Notes under the pieces: generated by a model
What the model was told of the DNA's origin: nothing
Databases searched by the model: none
The model's input: only the letters and a program-made list of their open reading frames with translations
Translations under genes and position numbers: made by a program
Assembly (NCBI GenBank): GCA_050692985.1
Contig: JBOGVZ010000057.1
Span: 1-64,000, forward strand
Source of the DNA: JBOGVZ01 sp050692985
GTDB lineage: Bacteria; Actinomycetota; UBA4738; CALAEC01
Direction of reading: 5' to 3'
Length of the DNA stretch: 64,000 nucleotides
Part shown: positions 16,095 to 24,301 of the stretch, in pieces
Layout: every line of letters starts with the position of its first letter
Numbering within the stretch: the first letter of the stretch is position 1

Positions 16095-16952
16095 CGCATC
16101 TCCGGCGGCAGCTCCCATCCTCGTCTCCTCAGCTCGGTGGTGGCTTCGTGGCCCCGGCGGGCCTCCTTCCACAGCGCTGACTTGCGCTTGGCGTCGTGGC
16201 CGGGGGCGAAACTCCCTGCGGGTCATCGCGGCGCACCGGGGGTCGCCGCAGGCGCACGGGGCCATGCCCGGCAGCGCGGGCTGCGGCTCCGGGCGGTCCG
16301 GTTCGGCGCACCGGCGGAACCGGATCGTGGGAAGGGTCCGCCCGGGGATGACGATCACGCCCTCGTCCGGGTCGCCCACCGCGGCGAACCGCCCCCGCAG
16401 GGCCTCCTGACCGGTCAGCGCGGCCAGTGCCGCGTCGACCTGGTCGGCCGTTCGCAGCGGCTCCGTGGGGACCCGCCGGGAGGCCAGCACCTGCCGCCGC
16501 CACGCCACCTTGGACAGGGACCGGGGTGGCAGGCATCCGGCCAGGGTCACCGCGGTGGCGTGGGGGAACACCTCGATGGCCGTCCCCCGCACGCTCCCTC
16601 GCCGGTACCGCGGATACCGGCGTCCGACCGCCTCGAACAGGGTGAACCCGACCTTAATCCACGCGTAGAACGGGTTCTGGCCCTTGCGAGGGTCCGACGG
16701 CGTGCCGAACGACTGGATCCCGAGGCGGGCCAGGCGGCGCTCGGCCTGCCGGGCCCCGTTCGCCGTCCCCCACGCCGGCGGGGAGTCGATGGCCACCACG
16801 TCGGGGCGGTGCTCCTCCAGGAGGCGGTCCACCTCGTCACGCAGCCCGCGGCCGCCCTCGAGCCGGCCGGTGTCCACCACCCGAGGCCCCCGCTCGAGCA
16901 GGACCCAGTCGTGGCCCCGACCCGCCGAGACGTCGATCCCCAGGGCCAGCAC
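16091..16952 (-). CDS. DUF429-family protein, frameshifted near its C-terminus
   Basis: The N-terminal part (GTG 16952, 'LALGIDVSAGRGHDWVL', 'VVAIDSPPAW') is a DUF429 protein with an RNase-H-like fold and unknown function. After 'CACGDPRCAAMTRREF' the assembled frame turns nonsensical and runs on into the downstream PLP gene. Dropping one base near 16208 restores the frame 'PGHDAKRKSALWKEARRG...ELRRRGWELPPEMR' and a TGA at 16091-16093 that overlaps the next ATG as ATGA. The restored product is 286 residues and looks like a normal family C-terminus. So this is a one-base insertion, either an assembly error or a real mutation, rather than a true fusion. The start overlaps the upstream TAG by one base (operon). 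Confidence 0.75.
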
Positions 16953-18334
16953 TACGGTTTCGCGCGCTGCCGGTGCGCCAGGAACTCGAGCAGGTCGGAC
17001 CGGGTCAGCACGCCCAGGGCCTGGCCGCCGCGGGTGACGATCACCGCCGGGGCGGTCTGGAGGCGCTCGAAGGCGACCTCGACCTCGTCCCCGTCCTCGA
17101 TCAGCGGCAGGGGCGACCCCATCACCTCGGCCACGTCGGCCTGGAGGGCCTCGGGGTCGCTGAACAGCCGGTCGAGGAGCGTCCGCTCCCGGATGCTGCC
17201 CACGATCGAGGCCACGTCCCCGGAGTCGTCGCGGGCCACCGGGGCCTGGGAGATCCCGTACTCCTGGAGGACGTCCACCGCGTGCCGGACCTTCTCGTGC
17301 GCCCCCACGGTCACCACCGGCGGGAGCTCGCCGCCCTTGGCCGCCAGCACCTCCTCCACGTGAACGACCTCCGGACGCTCGATGAAGCCGTACTGGAGCA
17401 TCCAGGTGTCGGAGTAGAGCTTCGACAGGTAGTTGCGGCCGGTGTCGGGGAAGATCACCACGATCGTGGCCGAGTCGTCGAGCTCGCGGGCCACCCGGAG
17501 GCCGGCGTACAGGGCCGTGCCGGCCGAGCCTCCCACGAGGATGCCCTCCTGCCGGGTGATGGCCCGGGCGGTGAGGAACGAGTCCCGGTCCGTGACGCGC
17601 ACGTACCGGTCCACCACGGCGGGGTCGAAGGTCTCCGGCCAGAAGTCCTCGCCGATGCCCTCCACCAGGTAGGGGCGGGGTGGCTCCTCGGGGGCCGAGA
17701 ACACCGAGCCCTCGGGGTCCGCACCCACGACCTGGAGCCCGGGCTTCCGCTCCTTCAGGTAGCGACCGGCCCCGGTGATCGTGCCTCCGGTGCCCACCCC
17801 GGCCACCAGCACGTCGATAGCTCCCTCGGTCTGCTCCCAGATCTCCGGGCCGGTGGTCTCGTAGTGGACCCGGGGGTTGACCGGGTTGAAGTACTGGTTC
17901 GGCTGGTAGGCCCCGGGGATCTCCTCGGTGAGCCGGTCGGCCACCCGGTAGTAGGACTCCGGCGAGTCCGGGGCCACCGCGGTGGGGGTGATGACCACCT
18001 CGGCCCCGTAGGCCCGCAGCAGGGCCACCTTCTCCTGGCTCATCTTGTCCGGCATCACGAAGATGCACCGGTAGCCCCGGACGGCCGCGGCGATGGCCAG
18101 GCCGTGGCCGGTGTTCCCCGAGGTGGGCTCCACGATGGTCCCCCCCGGCTTCAGCAGGCCACGACGTTCGGCGTCCTCGATCATCCGGAGCCCGATGCGG
18201 TCCTTGACGCTGCCGCCGGGGTTCAGCATCTCCAGCTTGGCCAGCACGGTGGGCCGGACGCCCTGGGCCACCCGCCGCAGCTCTACCAGCGGCGTGTTCC
18301 CCATGGCGTCGAGGAACGTCTCCAGTGTGGCCAT
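16952..18334 (-). CDS. cbs: Cystathionine beta-synthase with C-terminal CBS pair
   Basis: PLP enzyme condensing homocysteine and serine to cystathionine, the first step of reverse transsulfuration. Its 460 residues comprise a fold-type II catalytic domain ('KLEMLNPGGSVKDRIGLRM' with the PLP Lys, 'PTSGNTGHGLA', 'VAGVGTGGTITG' phosphate loop) and, from about residue 330, two CBS motifs ('VTVGAHEKVRHAVDVLQEYGI', 'VIVTRGGQALGVLTRSDLLEFL') that may bind an adenosyl ligand. It is the first gene of an operon with DUF429 and cystathionine gamma-synthase/lyase. The ATG is preceded by a GGGAG sequence. Confidence 0.93.
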   Translation of the reverse strand: MATLETFLDAMGNTPLVELRRVAQGVRPTVLAKLEMLNPGGSVKDRIGLRMIEDAERRGLLKPGGTIVEPTSGNTGHGLAIAAAVRGYRCIFVMPDKMSQEKVALLRAYGAEVVITPTAVAPDSPESYYRVADRLTEEIPGAYQPNQYFNPVNPRVHYETTGPEIWEQTEGAIDVLVAGVGTGGTITGAGRYLKERKPGLQVVGADPEGSVFSAPEEPPRPYLVEGIGEDFWPETFDPAVVDRYVRVTDRDSFLTARAITRQEGILVGGSAGTALYAGLRVARELDDSATIVVIFPDTGRNYLSKLYSDTWMLQYGFIERPEVVHVEEVLAAKGGELPPVVTVGAHEKVRHAVDVLQEYGISQAPVARDDSGDVASIVGSIRERTLLDRLFSDPEALQADVAEVMGSPLPLIEDGDEVEVAFERLQTAPAVIVTRGGQALGVLTRSDLLEFLAHRQRAKP

Positions 18335-18467
18335 CCCCCGGCTCCCTTCCCGTCGGGCCTATTCTCCCGGGGCCGGCCCTCCCTGGCTACCCCGAGATAC
18401 CGAGTGCAATAGATCCAGCCTAGGATCGGAAGCAGGTGGCAGCTTGAGGTGGGAGAGGGATTCTGGA

Positions 18468-19022
18468 GTGGTAGCTGCTCGAGGCCTCCGTCGGCGGAAG
18501 CTGGCTATCGCGCTGCTGCTCCTAATCGTGTTGGCGGGCTTCTCCTGTTCACCAGGGGAGCGAACGAGACGATCCGGCTCCCCGACGAGTCCGACGCCTC
18601 AAGTCGCGGTGATCCGCAGGGGGACCGTGGCCGGCCAGGTATGGACGCTGCTCGCCTACGAGGGCGATGTCGGAGAGACCTGTGTTGCGCTCGCGGAGGC
18701 GGTGAATCGGTTCGGGTTCTGCAATAGGAACGTTCGAGGCCAACCTGGACCCAACACGGAGTACATACACTGGTCTGTGGCGCAGCTGTCTGGAGCGGCT
18801 GCGACCGTTTTCATCGGGATCGCCGCACAAGAAGTTTCCCGAATCGACATCCTCCTTCGGGATGGCAGAACCCTGCGCGTGACGCCGTTCACCCGCTCTC
18901 CCTATCCGGTCAAGTTCTACGTGCAAGCCCTGCCAGGAAGGCCGGCAGCGAAGTCCTTCATCGCCCGAGACCGTGAGGGTGATGTCCTGGAGCGCAACCC
19001 CAGACCGGCCTCGGGCGATTGA
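18468..19022 (+). CDS. Hypothetical lipoprotein
   Basis: The 184-residue product has a basic N-terminus (RGLRRRK), a hydrophobic stretch and the lipobox LAGFSC, so it should be lipidated at Cys28 by Lgt (45188-46207) and anchored outside the membrane. The mature part has two Cys ('GETCVALAEAV', 'GFCNRN') and no domain I recognise. GTG 18468 follows the purine-rich GGGAGAGGGA. Base composition is visibly less GC-rich than the neighbours, which could mean recent acquisition or weaker selection. It is on the opposite strand to both flanking genes. Confidence 0.65.
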   Translation: MVAARGLRRRKLAIALLLLIVLAGFSCSPGERTRRSGSPTSPTPQVAVIRRGTVAGQVWTLLAYEGDVGETCVALAEAVNRFGFCNRNVRGQPGPNTEYIHWSVAQLSGAAATVFIGIAAQEVSRIDILLRDGRTLRVTPFTRSPYPVKFYVQALPGRPAAKSFIARDREGDVLERNPRPASGD

Positions 19023-19033
19023 TCGGGCGGCCG

Positions 19034-19579
19034 CTATGCGCTGAGGTCCCCCGGCAGGAGCGAGTAGATGGCGGCGTCGTGGCGGCCCTCCTTGGCGGCG
19101 ATCCGGGACCTCAGCACCCCCTCCCGGCGGAAGCCGGCTCGCTCGGCCACCCGGCAGGAGGGCGTGTTCTCCACCGCCGCGAACAGCTCGATCCTCGACA
19201 GGCCCAGGGTGGCGAAGGCCCAGAGCGACAGCAGGCGGGTGGCCCGGGTGGCCACCCCTCGTCCTCGGTCCTCCCGGCGGACCCAGTAGCCCACCTCGCC
19301 GACGCCGCCCCGGTCGTGCACCCGGAGGCCGATGGCTCCCAGGAGGTCGCCGCTGTCCGGGGCTACCACCACGAGCGACAGCTCGCCGGTGCCCCGGTCC
19401 CAGGCCCGCTCGGCCTCGGCGATCCACCCTCGGGCGTCCCGCTCGGTGTACGGCGCCGGGACCTCGGTCCACCGGGGGATGTCCGGGTCCTGGCAGGCCT
19501 CGGTGACGGCGGCCACGTCGTCCTTCCCCGGGAGGCGGAGCAGCACGTGGCCGTCCGACAGGTCCTCCGGCGGCCTCAC
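19034..19579 (-). CDS. GNAT-family N-acetyltransferase (RimJ/RimL-like)
   Basis: The 181-residue protein shows the acetyl-CoA-binding GNAT signature 'GVGEVGYWVRREDRGRGVATRATRLLSLWAF' followed by 'IELFAAVENTPSCRVAERAGFRREG', as in RimJ/RimL-type acetyltransferases that modify protein N-termini or small molecules. The GTG start (19577-19579) overlaps the stop of the upstream sugar-dehydrogenase-like gene as GTGA, so the two are translationally coupled. The substrate is unknown. Confidence 0.88.
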   Translation of the reverse strand: MRPPEDLSDGHVLLRLPGKDDVAAVTEACQDPDIPRWTEVPAPYTERDARGWIAEAERAWDRGTGELSLVVVAPDSGDLLGAIGLRVHDRGGVGEVGYWVRREDRGRGVATRATRLLSLWAFATLGLSRIELFAAVENTPSCRVAERAGFRREGVLRSRIAAKEGRHDAAIYSLLPGDLSA

Positions 19580-20661
19580 GACTGGGCCAGGCGGTAGATC
19601 CCGGAGCGGTCGCTGAAGTAGATGCGGCCGTCGGGGGCGGCCACCACCCCCAGGATGCCGCTGGAGTTGTCGAACACCACCTGCTCGCTGAGCACGCGCT
19701 TGCGGTCGTCGGACAGCACCAGCCGGCGGATCTTCCCGTCGTTCCAGGCCCCGAAGAACAGGTCGTCCTCGGCCGCCCCGCCCAGCTTGCATCCGAAGCA
19801 GAAGGCCGCACCGGTTGGAGCGATGGTGGGCGTGTACACGTGCTCCGGCCCGATGGGGTTGGGGCCGCTGTCGTTCGTGTCAGGGCAGCTCGAGGCCCCG
19901 CCCCACCCGTAGTTCTTGCCGGCCCGGATGCGGTTGATCTCGTCCTCGCACTCGGGGCCGTTCTCCGTCTGCCACAGGAAGCCGGTCTCCGGGTCGAAGG
20001 CGAACCCGAAGGAGTTCCGGTGCCCGTACGAGTAGGCCAGGCTCATGGCGATGGGGTTGCTCGACGGCCGCTTGCCGTTCTTCCGCATCCGCAACACCTT
20101 GCCGGCCTTGTTCTTCTTCTTCTGGGCCAGGGCCGGCTTGCCGGTCTCCCCGGTCACGGCGAACAGCTTGCCCCCGGGCCCGAACCCGATGGTCCCCCCG
20201 TTGTGGATGCCGCCGGCCGGGATGTCCACCAGCTTGTGGGTCTTGATCCCCCCGCCCGCCTTCCGCTTGCGGACGATGCGGTTCACGAACGGGTCCTCCT
20301 TGGTGAAGTACAGGTACACCCACCGCAGCTTCGGCTTCTTCCACCGGGGGTCGAGGGCGATGCCCAGCAGGCCGGTCTCGCCCAGGCCGGTCTCCAGCCC
20401 GCCGACCGTGGCCCACTTGTGGTCCTTCCCGGTGTCGAGGTTGTAGACGCGGACCTCGCCGCTGAACCGCTCGACGTAGAAGATCTTGCGGCCGTTCGGG
20501 GTGAAGGCGAACGCGGTGGGCCAGCACTGGGCCGGGCCCGAGGGGCAGGAGGCCACCACGACCCGCACGATGGTACCGGCGGAGGCGGGCCGGTCGCCCA
20601 CCGGTGGGACGGCCACGAGCACCGTAGCGGCCGCGGCCCAGGCGATCGCTCTGCGCATCAC
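19576..20661 (-). CDS. Secreted PQQ-dependent sugar dehydrogenase-like beta-propeller
   Basis: The 361-residue protein has an N-terminal signal peptide (MMRRAIAWAAAATVLVAV...ASA) and the glucose/sorbosone dehydrogenase (GSDH) propeller pattern: 'ERFSGEVRVYN', 'GETGLLGIALDP', 'VDIPAGGIHNGGTIGFGP', 'YSYGHRNSFGFAFDPETG', 'ENGPECEDEINRIRAGKNYGWG'. The 'GHRN' and 'ENGPECEDEIN' segments are the classic quinoprotein motifs. It probably oxidises a sugar outside the membrane, though many family members have no tested substrate. It is the first gene of a two-gene unit with the GNAT gene. Confidence 0.85.
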   Translation of the reverse strand: MMRRAIAWAAAATVLVAVPPVGDRPASAGTIVRVVVASCPSGPAQCWPTAFAFTPNGRKIFYVERFSGEVRVYNLDTGKDHKWATVGGLETGLGETGLLGIALDPRWKKPKLRWVYLYFTKEDPFVNRIVRKRKAGGGIKTHKLVDIPAGGIHNGGTIGFGPGGKLFAVTGETGKPALAQKKKNKAGKVLRMRKNGKRPSSNPIAMSLAYSYGHRNSFGFAFDPETGFLWQTENGPECEDEINRIRAGKNYGWGGASSCPDTNDSGPNPIGPEHVYTPTIAPTGAAFCFGCKLGGAAEDDLFFGAWNDGKIRRLVLSDDRKRVLSEQVVFDNSSGILGVVAAPDGRIYFSDRSGIYRLAQS

Positions 20662-20701
20662 GTCCTCCGAACGTCGGCGGGCGCCGAGGCGGGGCAGGGT
20701 A

Positions 20702-21943
20702 TCACGGGCCGGCCGGAGTGGCGGCGGGGCCGGCCATCCGGGCGCCGCCGCACACTACCTCCACCACCGGGTTGTGGCCGGGGCGGTACGGGACGGTGCG
20801 GAACCCGGGCCCGTCCAGCACCACCAGGTCGGCCCGCCGGCCCGGCTCCAGCGAGCCCACCCGGTCCTGGAGGCCCAGGACCCAGGCCGGGTTCACCGTG
20901 GCGGCGGCCAGGGCCTGGAGGGGCAGCAGGCCGTACCCCGAGCAGGCCATGGCCACGGCCTCCGGCATCGAGGCCACCGCCGAGGTCCCCGGGTTGCAGT
21001 CGGTGGCCACGGCCAGGGCCGCGCCGGCGTCCACCAGGGCCTGCACCGGGGGCGGGTCGGCCCGCAGCAGGAACGTGGAGGCCGGTAGCAGGCCGGCCAC
21101 GGTGCCGCCCACGGCCAAGGCCCGGACCCCTTCCGGCGAGAGGTGGTTGAGGTGGTCGGCGCTGCGGGCCCCCAGCCCCGCCGCCGCCTCGGCGGCCCCC
21201 GACGGCCCCAGCTGGTCGGCGTGGCACCGCAGGGCCAGGCCGGCCTCCCCGGCCGCCTCGGCCACCCGGCGGAGGTCATCCACGGTGAAGGCGATGTCCT
21301 CCACGTACACGTCCACGGCGTCGGCCAGGCTCTCGGCCGCCGCCGCGGGGATCAGCTCCCGGCAGGCCGCCTCCACCCACTCCCCGCGGTCCATCCCCGG
21401 GGGCACGGCGTGGCAGGCCAGCAGGGTCACCGTGGCCGTCTGAGGGATGGCCTCGGCCAGCCGGCGGGCCAGCCGAGCCTGCCGCAGCTCCGCCTCCACC
21501 GACAGCCCGTAGCCGGTCTTCAGCTCCAGGGCCGTGGTGCCGTGGGCCAGCATCTCCGCGGCCAGGCCCCGGGAGAAGGACAGCGCCTCCTCGTCGGAGG
21601 CCTCGGCCAGCATGGCCGCGCTGCGGGGGATGCCGCCCCGGCCGTGCTGGTCCCTGTACGTCGACCCGGCCAGGCGGGCCTCGAACTCGTCGTCCCGCCA
21701 CCCTACGAACGGCAGGTGGGTGTGGCAGTCCACGAACCCGGGGGCGATCGTGCACCCCTCGAACCAGGCGTCCACCCGGCCCGTCCACCCGGCCCGCGGC
21801 CCGGCGTAGACGAGCGTCTCCTCTTCCCAGGCCACCACCCCGTCGGGGATCGCCTCTGGGATCCAGGCGGCGGGCGCCGGGGCGGGGGCTCCGGCGCAGG
21901 TGAGGAGGGAGGAGGCGCCCACGGCCCAGGAGGGGCTAGTCAT
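20702..21943 (-). CDS. hutI: Imidazolonepropionase
   Basis: Third enzyme of histidine degradation: it hydrolyses 4-imidazolone-5-propionate to N-formimino-glutamate. The 413-residue amidohydrolase has 'GFVDCHTHLPFVG' (metal HxH), 'ALELKTGYGL' (HutI-specific), 'CHADQLG' and 'ATDCNPGTSAV'. No hutH, hutU or later hut gene lies within the window, so the pathway is dispersed. The ATG is embedded in an 18-bp palindrome and has no visible Shine-Dalgarno sequence, so control at the start codon is likely. Confidence 0.9.
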   Translation of the reverse strand: MTSPSWAVGASSLLTCAGAPAPAPAAWIPEAIPDGVVAWEEETLVYAGPRAGWTGRVDAWFEGCTIAPGFVDCHTHLPFVGWRDDEFEARLAGSTYRDQHGRGGIPRSAAMLAEASDEEALSFSRGLAAEMLAHGTTALELKTGYGLSVEAELRQARLARRLAEAIPQTATVTLLACHAVPPGMDRGEWVEAACRELIPAAAAESLADAVDVYVEDIAFTVDDLRRVAEAAGEAGLALRCHADQLGPSGAAEAAAGLGARSADHLNHLSPEGVRALAVGGTVAGLLPASTFLLRADPPPVQALVDAGAALAVATDCNPGTSAVASMPEAVAMACSGYGLLPLQALAAATVNPAWVLGLQDRVGSLEPGRRADLVVLDGPGFRTVPYRPGHNPVVEVVCGGARMAGPAATPAGP

Positions 21944-21953
21944 TTGTGACTAG
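21936..21953 (-). promoter_or_regulatory. Palindrome covering the hutI start codon
   Basis: CTAGTCA-TTTG-TGACTAG is a perfect 7-bp inverted repeat whose loop and arm contain the hutI ATG. In the mRNA it could fold and hide the initiation codon; in DNA it could be an operator for a regulator. No ribosome-binding site is visible upstream of the ATG. Confidence 0.4.
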
Positions 21954-22009
21954 ATGGAATGGCCCGCATGGGGCATTCACACGCGCTTCGCCTCAGCCGA
22001 CGATATGCG

Positions 22010-22124
22010 TACAACTTCAGAGCCCTGCCGGGTAGATCCCGGTGGGAAAGCGGTACCTCGAGAGGGCGCTCGGGTGCCGCATGCGCCAAGAGGGGGATTC
22101 GCGGGCAGTCCCCCTCTGGCTTTT
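22010..22124 (+). ncRNA. Candidate structured small RNA with intrinsic terminator
   Basis: Both flanking genes are on the minus strand, yet this stretch ends in a plus-strand intrinsic terminator. Three consecutive stems are visible. Hairpin 1 is CCGGG-UAGAU-CCCGG (22028-22042). Hairpin 2 (22050-22080) has an 8-bp GCGGUACC/GGUGCCGC stem continuing through a single-U bulge into CGAG/CUCG with an AGGGCG loop. The terminator pairs 22085-22097 with 22109-22120 (12 bp, one bulged A) and is followed by TTTT at 22121-22124. I see no convincing protein and no match to SRP RNA, 6S, RNase P or a riboswitch class. The 5' end is approximate. Confidence 0.55.
22085..22124 (+). terminator. Intrinsic terminator of the candidate small RNA
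   Basis: GCC-(A)-AGAGGGGGA pairs with TCCCCCTCT-GGC across an 11-nt loop, and TTTT follows directly. On the other strand no T-run follows the stem, so the signal is oriented for plus-strand transcription although no plus-strand protein gene precedes it. Confidence 0.7.
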
Positions 22125-22172
22125 CCGGGGTCCGCCCGTCCACCACCGACTTCCTCACCATCGCCGGCTGAG

Positions 22173-22649
22173 CTAGGCGCCGGGCTTCCAGACCATCAGG
22201 CCCAGGATGACCAGCAGGTTGGCCATCGAGTAGAGGCCCAGCAGCCGCTGCCTGGCGCCCCGGCGCCGGAACTCCTCGGCCGAGGCCGGCATCTCCCCCC
22301 GCTCGAACATCCCCAACATCGCGGACAGGTTCGGGAGGGCGATCCCCACGTTCACGAAGAACCCGATCGTGTACAGGGCGACGGAGATCCACAGCCACTC
22401 GCTGGCCCACAGGTCCACCCCGGCCACGAAGATGAGGGCCACCCCGGTGAACGGCAGCAGCACGGCCATGGGCACCACCATCCGCCGGGCCACCAGGCCG
22501 ATCCCCCGGAGGGCGAACGGGACGTGCTCGGGCCCGGCCTTCCGGGCAAGGACGGCCCACACGGGGAAGGTGAACGTGGGACCGAAGCCCACGATGGCCA
22601 CGGCGATGTGCAGCCACAGCAGGAGGCTGCGGAGCTCCTCGGTGGACAA
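22173..22649 (-). CDS. DUF2269-family membrane protein
   Basis: The 158-residue protein has four predicted membrane helices: 'LLLWLHIAVAIVGFGPTFTFPVWAV', 'MVVPMAVLLPFTGVALIFVAG', 'WLWISVALYTIGFFVNVGIALP' and the C-terminal 'LLGLYSMANLLVILGLMVW'. This matches the DUF2269 (predicted integral membrane) pattern; function unknown. The likely start is TTG at 22649, seven bases after the aldehyde dehydrogenase stop, so the two genes form a unit. A second DUF2269 protein is at 28784-29242. Confidence 0.72.
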   Translation of the reverse strand: MSTEELRSLLLWLHIAVAIVGFGPTFTFPVWAVLARKAGPEHVPFALRGIGLVARRMVVPMAVLLPFTGVALIFVAGVDLWASEWLWISVALYTIGFFVNVGIALPNLSAMLGMFERGEMPASAEEFRRRGARQRLLGLYSMANLLVILGLMVWKPGA

Positions 22650-22655
22650 CCGGGT

Positions 22656-24200
22656 CTACCCGCCGGGGCGGGTCTCGCCCGGGGGCTTGCCGCCCGCCTC
22701 GCTCGGAGACAGCAGCTGGTCCCACCAGGTGTGCTTCGAGCGGTCGCCGGCCAGGTCGATGTGGATGTGCTTCGTCTCCCGGTACTCGTTGTAGCCGATC
22801 GTCCCGTGCTCCCGCCCGATGCCCGATTGCTTGTACCCCCCGAAGGGGTAGCGGGGGTTGATCATGTGGTAGTCGTTGATCCACACCGTCCCGGTGCGGA
22901 GGCCCTCGGCCACCCGCACGGCCCGGGGCACGTTGCCCGACCATACCGCGCCGGCCAGGCCGTAGATCGAGTCGTTGGCCAGGCGGACGGCCTCCTCGTC
23001 GTCCTCGAAGGGGATCACCACGGCCACCGGCCCGAAGATCTCCTCCTGGGCCACCTTCATCCGGTTCTCCACGCCCGCCAGGATCGTGGGCCGGTAGTAG
23101 TACCCGCCCTCGTGCCCCTCGATCACGGGCCGCTCGCCGCCGGTGGCAACCTCGGCCCCCTCCCGGCGGCCGATCTCCACGTACCGCTCCACGGTGTCGA
23201 GCTGCGACCCGGCCACCAGCGGGCCCATCTGGGAGTCCGGGTCCAGGGCCGGGCCCACCCGCAGCTCGTCGGCCCGCTTGACCATGGCCGCGAACACCTC
23301 GTCGTAGACGCGGCGCTGGAGGAAGATGCGGGTCCCCGCCGAGCACACCTGGCCCTGGTGGAAGAACACCCCCCACAGCACCCCATCCACCGCGTAGTCG
23401 AGGTCCGCGTCGTCCAGGACGATCGAGGCCGACTTCCCGCCGAGCTCGAGCGTGCACTTCTTCACCGTCCCCGAGGCGATCTGCATGATGCGCTTGCCCA
23501 CCTCCGTGGACCCGGTGAACGCCACCTTGTCCACCAGCGGCGAGGCCACCAGCTCCTCGCCGGCCGCCGCTCCCGGCCCGGGGAGCACGCTGACCACGCC
23601 TTCGGGGATGCCCGCCTCGGCGCAGATGCGGCCGAGCATGATCGAGGTCAGGGGAGTGAAGGTGGCCGGTTTGAGGATCACCGTGTTGCCGGCGGCGATG
23701 GCCGGGGCGATCTTCCACGCGGCCATCTGGAGCGGGAAGTTCCACGGGGTGATGGCCGCGCACACCCCCAGCGGCTCCCGGCGCACGTAGTTATAGGAGA
23801 TGGGGGAGCGGGGCTGCGGCTCCTCGTCGTCCTCCCGGGAGGCCGTCTCGGCGAACACCCGGAACGTGGAGATGGCCATGCCGATGTCGGAGCTCTGCGC
23901 CTTGCGCATCGTGCCGCCCGAGTCGCGGGCCTCGGTCTCGGCCAGCTCCCCGGCGGCCTTCTTGATGCCGTCGGCCACCGCCAGGAGGTGCCTTGCCCGC
24001 TCCCGGCCCTTCATCCTAGGCCACGGTCCCTCGTCGAAGGCCTTCCGGGCGGCATCCGTGGCACGGTGCACGTCCTCGGCCCCCGCCTTGGCCACCGAGG
24101 CGAAGAACTGGCCGGTGGATGGGTCGATGCTCTCGAAGGTCTCGCCGGAGGCGGCGTCCACGGACTCGCCCCCGACCACCAGCTGATAGGTGTCGCCCAT
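22656..24200 (-). CDS. NAD(P)-dependent aldehyde dehydrogenase
   Basis: The 514-residue protein has all aldehyde dehydrogenase hallmarks: 'ITPWNFPLQMAAWKIAPAIA' and 'GNTVILKPA' (cofactor binding), 'VAFTGSTEVGKRI', the general base Glu in 'LELGGKS', the catalytic Cys in 'QGQVCSAGTR', and 'EIFGPVAVVIPF'. It oxidises an aldehyde to the acid in the cytosol; substrate unknown. The ATG has an excellent GAGGAGG sequence five bases upstream. It is on the opposite strand to the paa genes 2 kb away, and a role in aromatic or aldehyde catabolism is only a guess. Confidence 0.93.
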   Translation of the reverse strand: MGDTYQLVVGGESVDAASGETFESIDPSTGQFFASVAKAGAEDVHRATDAARKAFDEGPWPRMKGRERARHLLAVADGIKKAAGELAETEARDSGGTMRKAQSSDIGMAISTFRVFAETASREDDEEPQPRSPISYNYVRREPLGVCAAITPWNFPLQMAAWKIAPAIAAGNTVILKPATFTPLTSIMLGRICAEAGIPEGVVSVLPGPGAAAGEELVASPLVDKVAFTGSTEVGKRIMQIASGTVKKCTLELGGKSASIVLDDADLDYAVDGVLWGVFFHQGQVCSAGTRIFLQRRVYDEVFAAMVKRADELRVGPALDPDSQMGPLVAGSQLDTVERYVEIGRREGAEVATGGERPVIEGHEGGYYYRPTILAGVENRMKVAQEEIFGPVAVVIPFEDDEEAVRLANDSIYGLAGAVWSGNVPRAVRVAEGLRTGTVWINDYHMINPRYPFGGYKQSGIGREHGTIGYNEYRETKHIHIDLAGDRSKHTWWDQLLSPSEAGGKPPGETRPGG

Positions 24201-24301
24201 GTGATCCTCCTCGATGAGGCTGGGACCCTACTCTACCGCCGGGCAGGAGGCCCGCCCCAGTCGGCAGGTGAGCCGGTGGGCGGCGTCGTACTCTTGATCG
24301 G

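Noticed and set aside
14967..16952. A 661-residue DUF429/cystathionine gamma-synthase fusion protein
   Set aside because: The intact DUF429 C-terminus and its ATGA stop/start overlap are visible in another frame, so the fusion is the product of a single surplus base.
21959..22171. A 70-codon plus-strand frame over the candidate small RNA
   Set aside because: No ribosome-binding site, no recognisable domain, and the stems plus terminator occupy the same bases.
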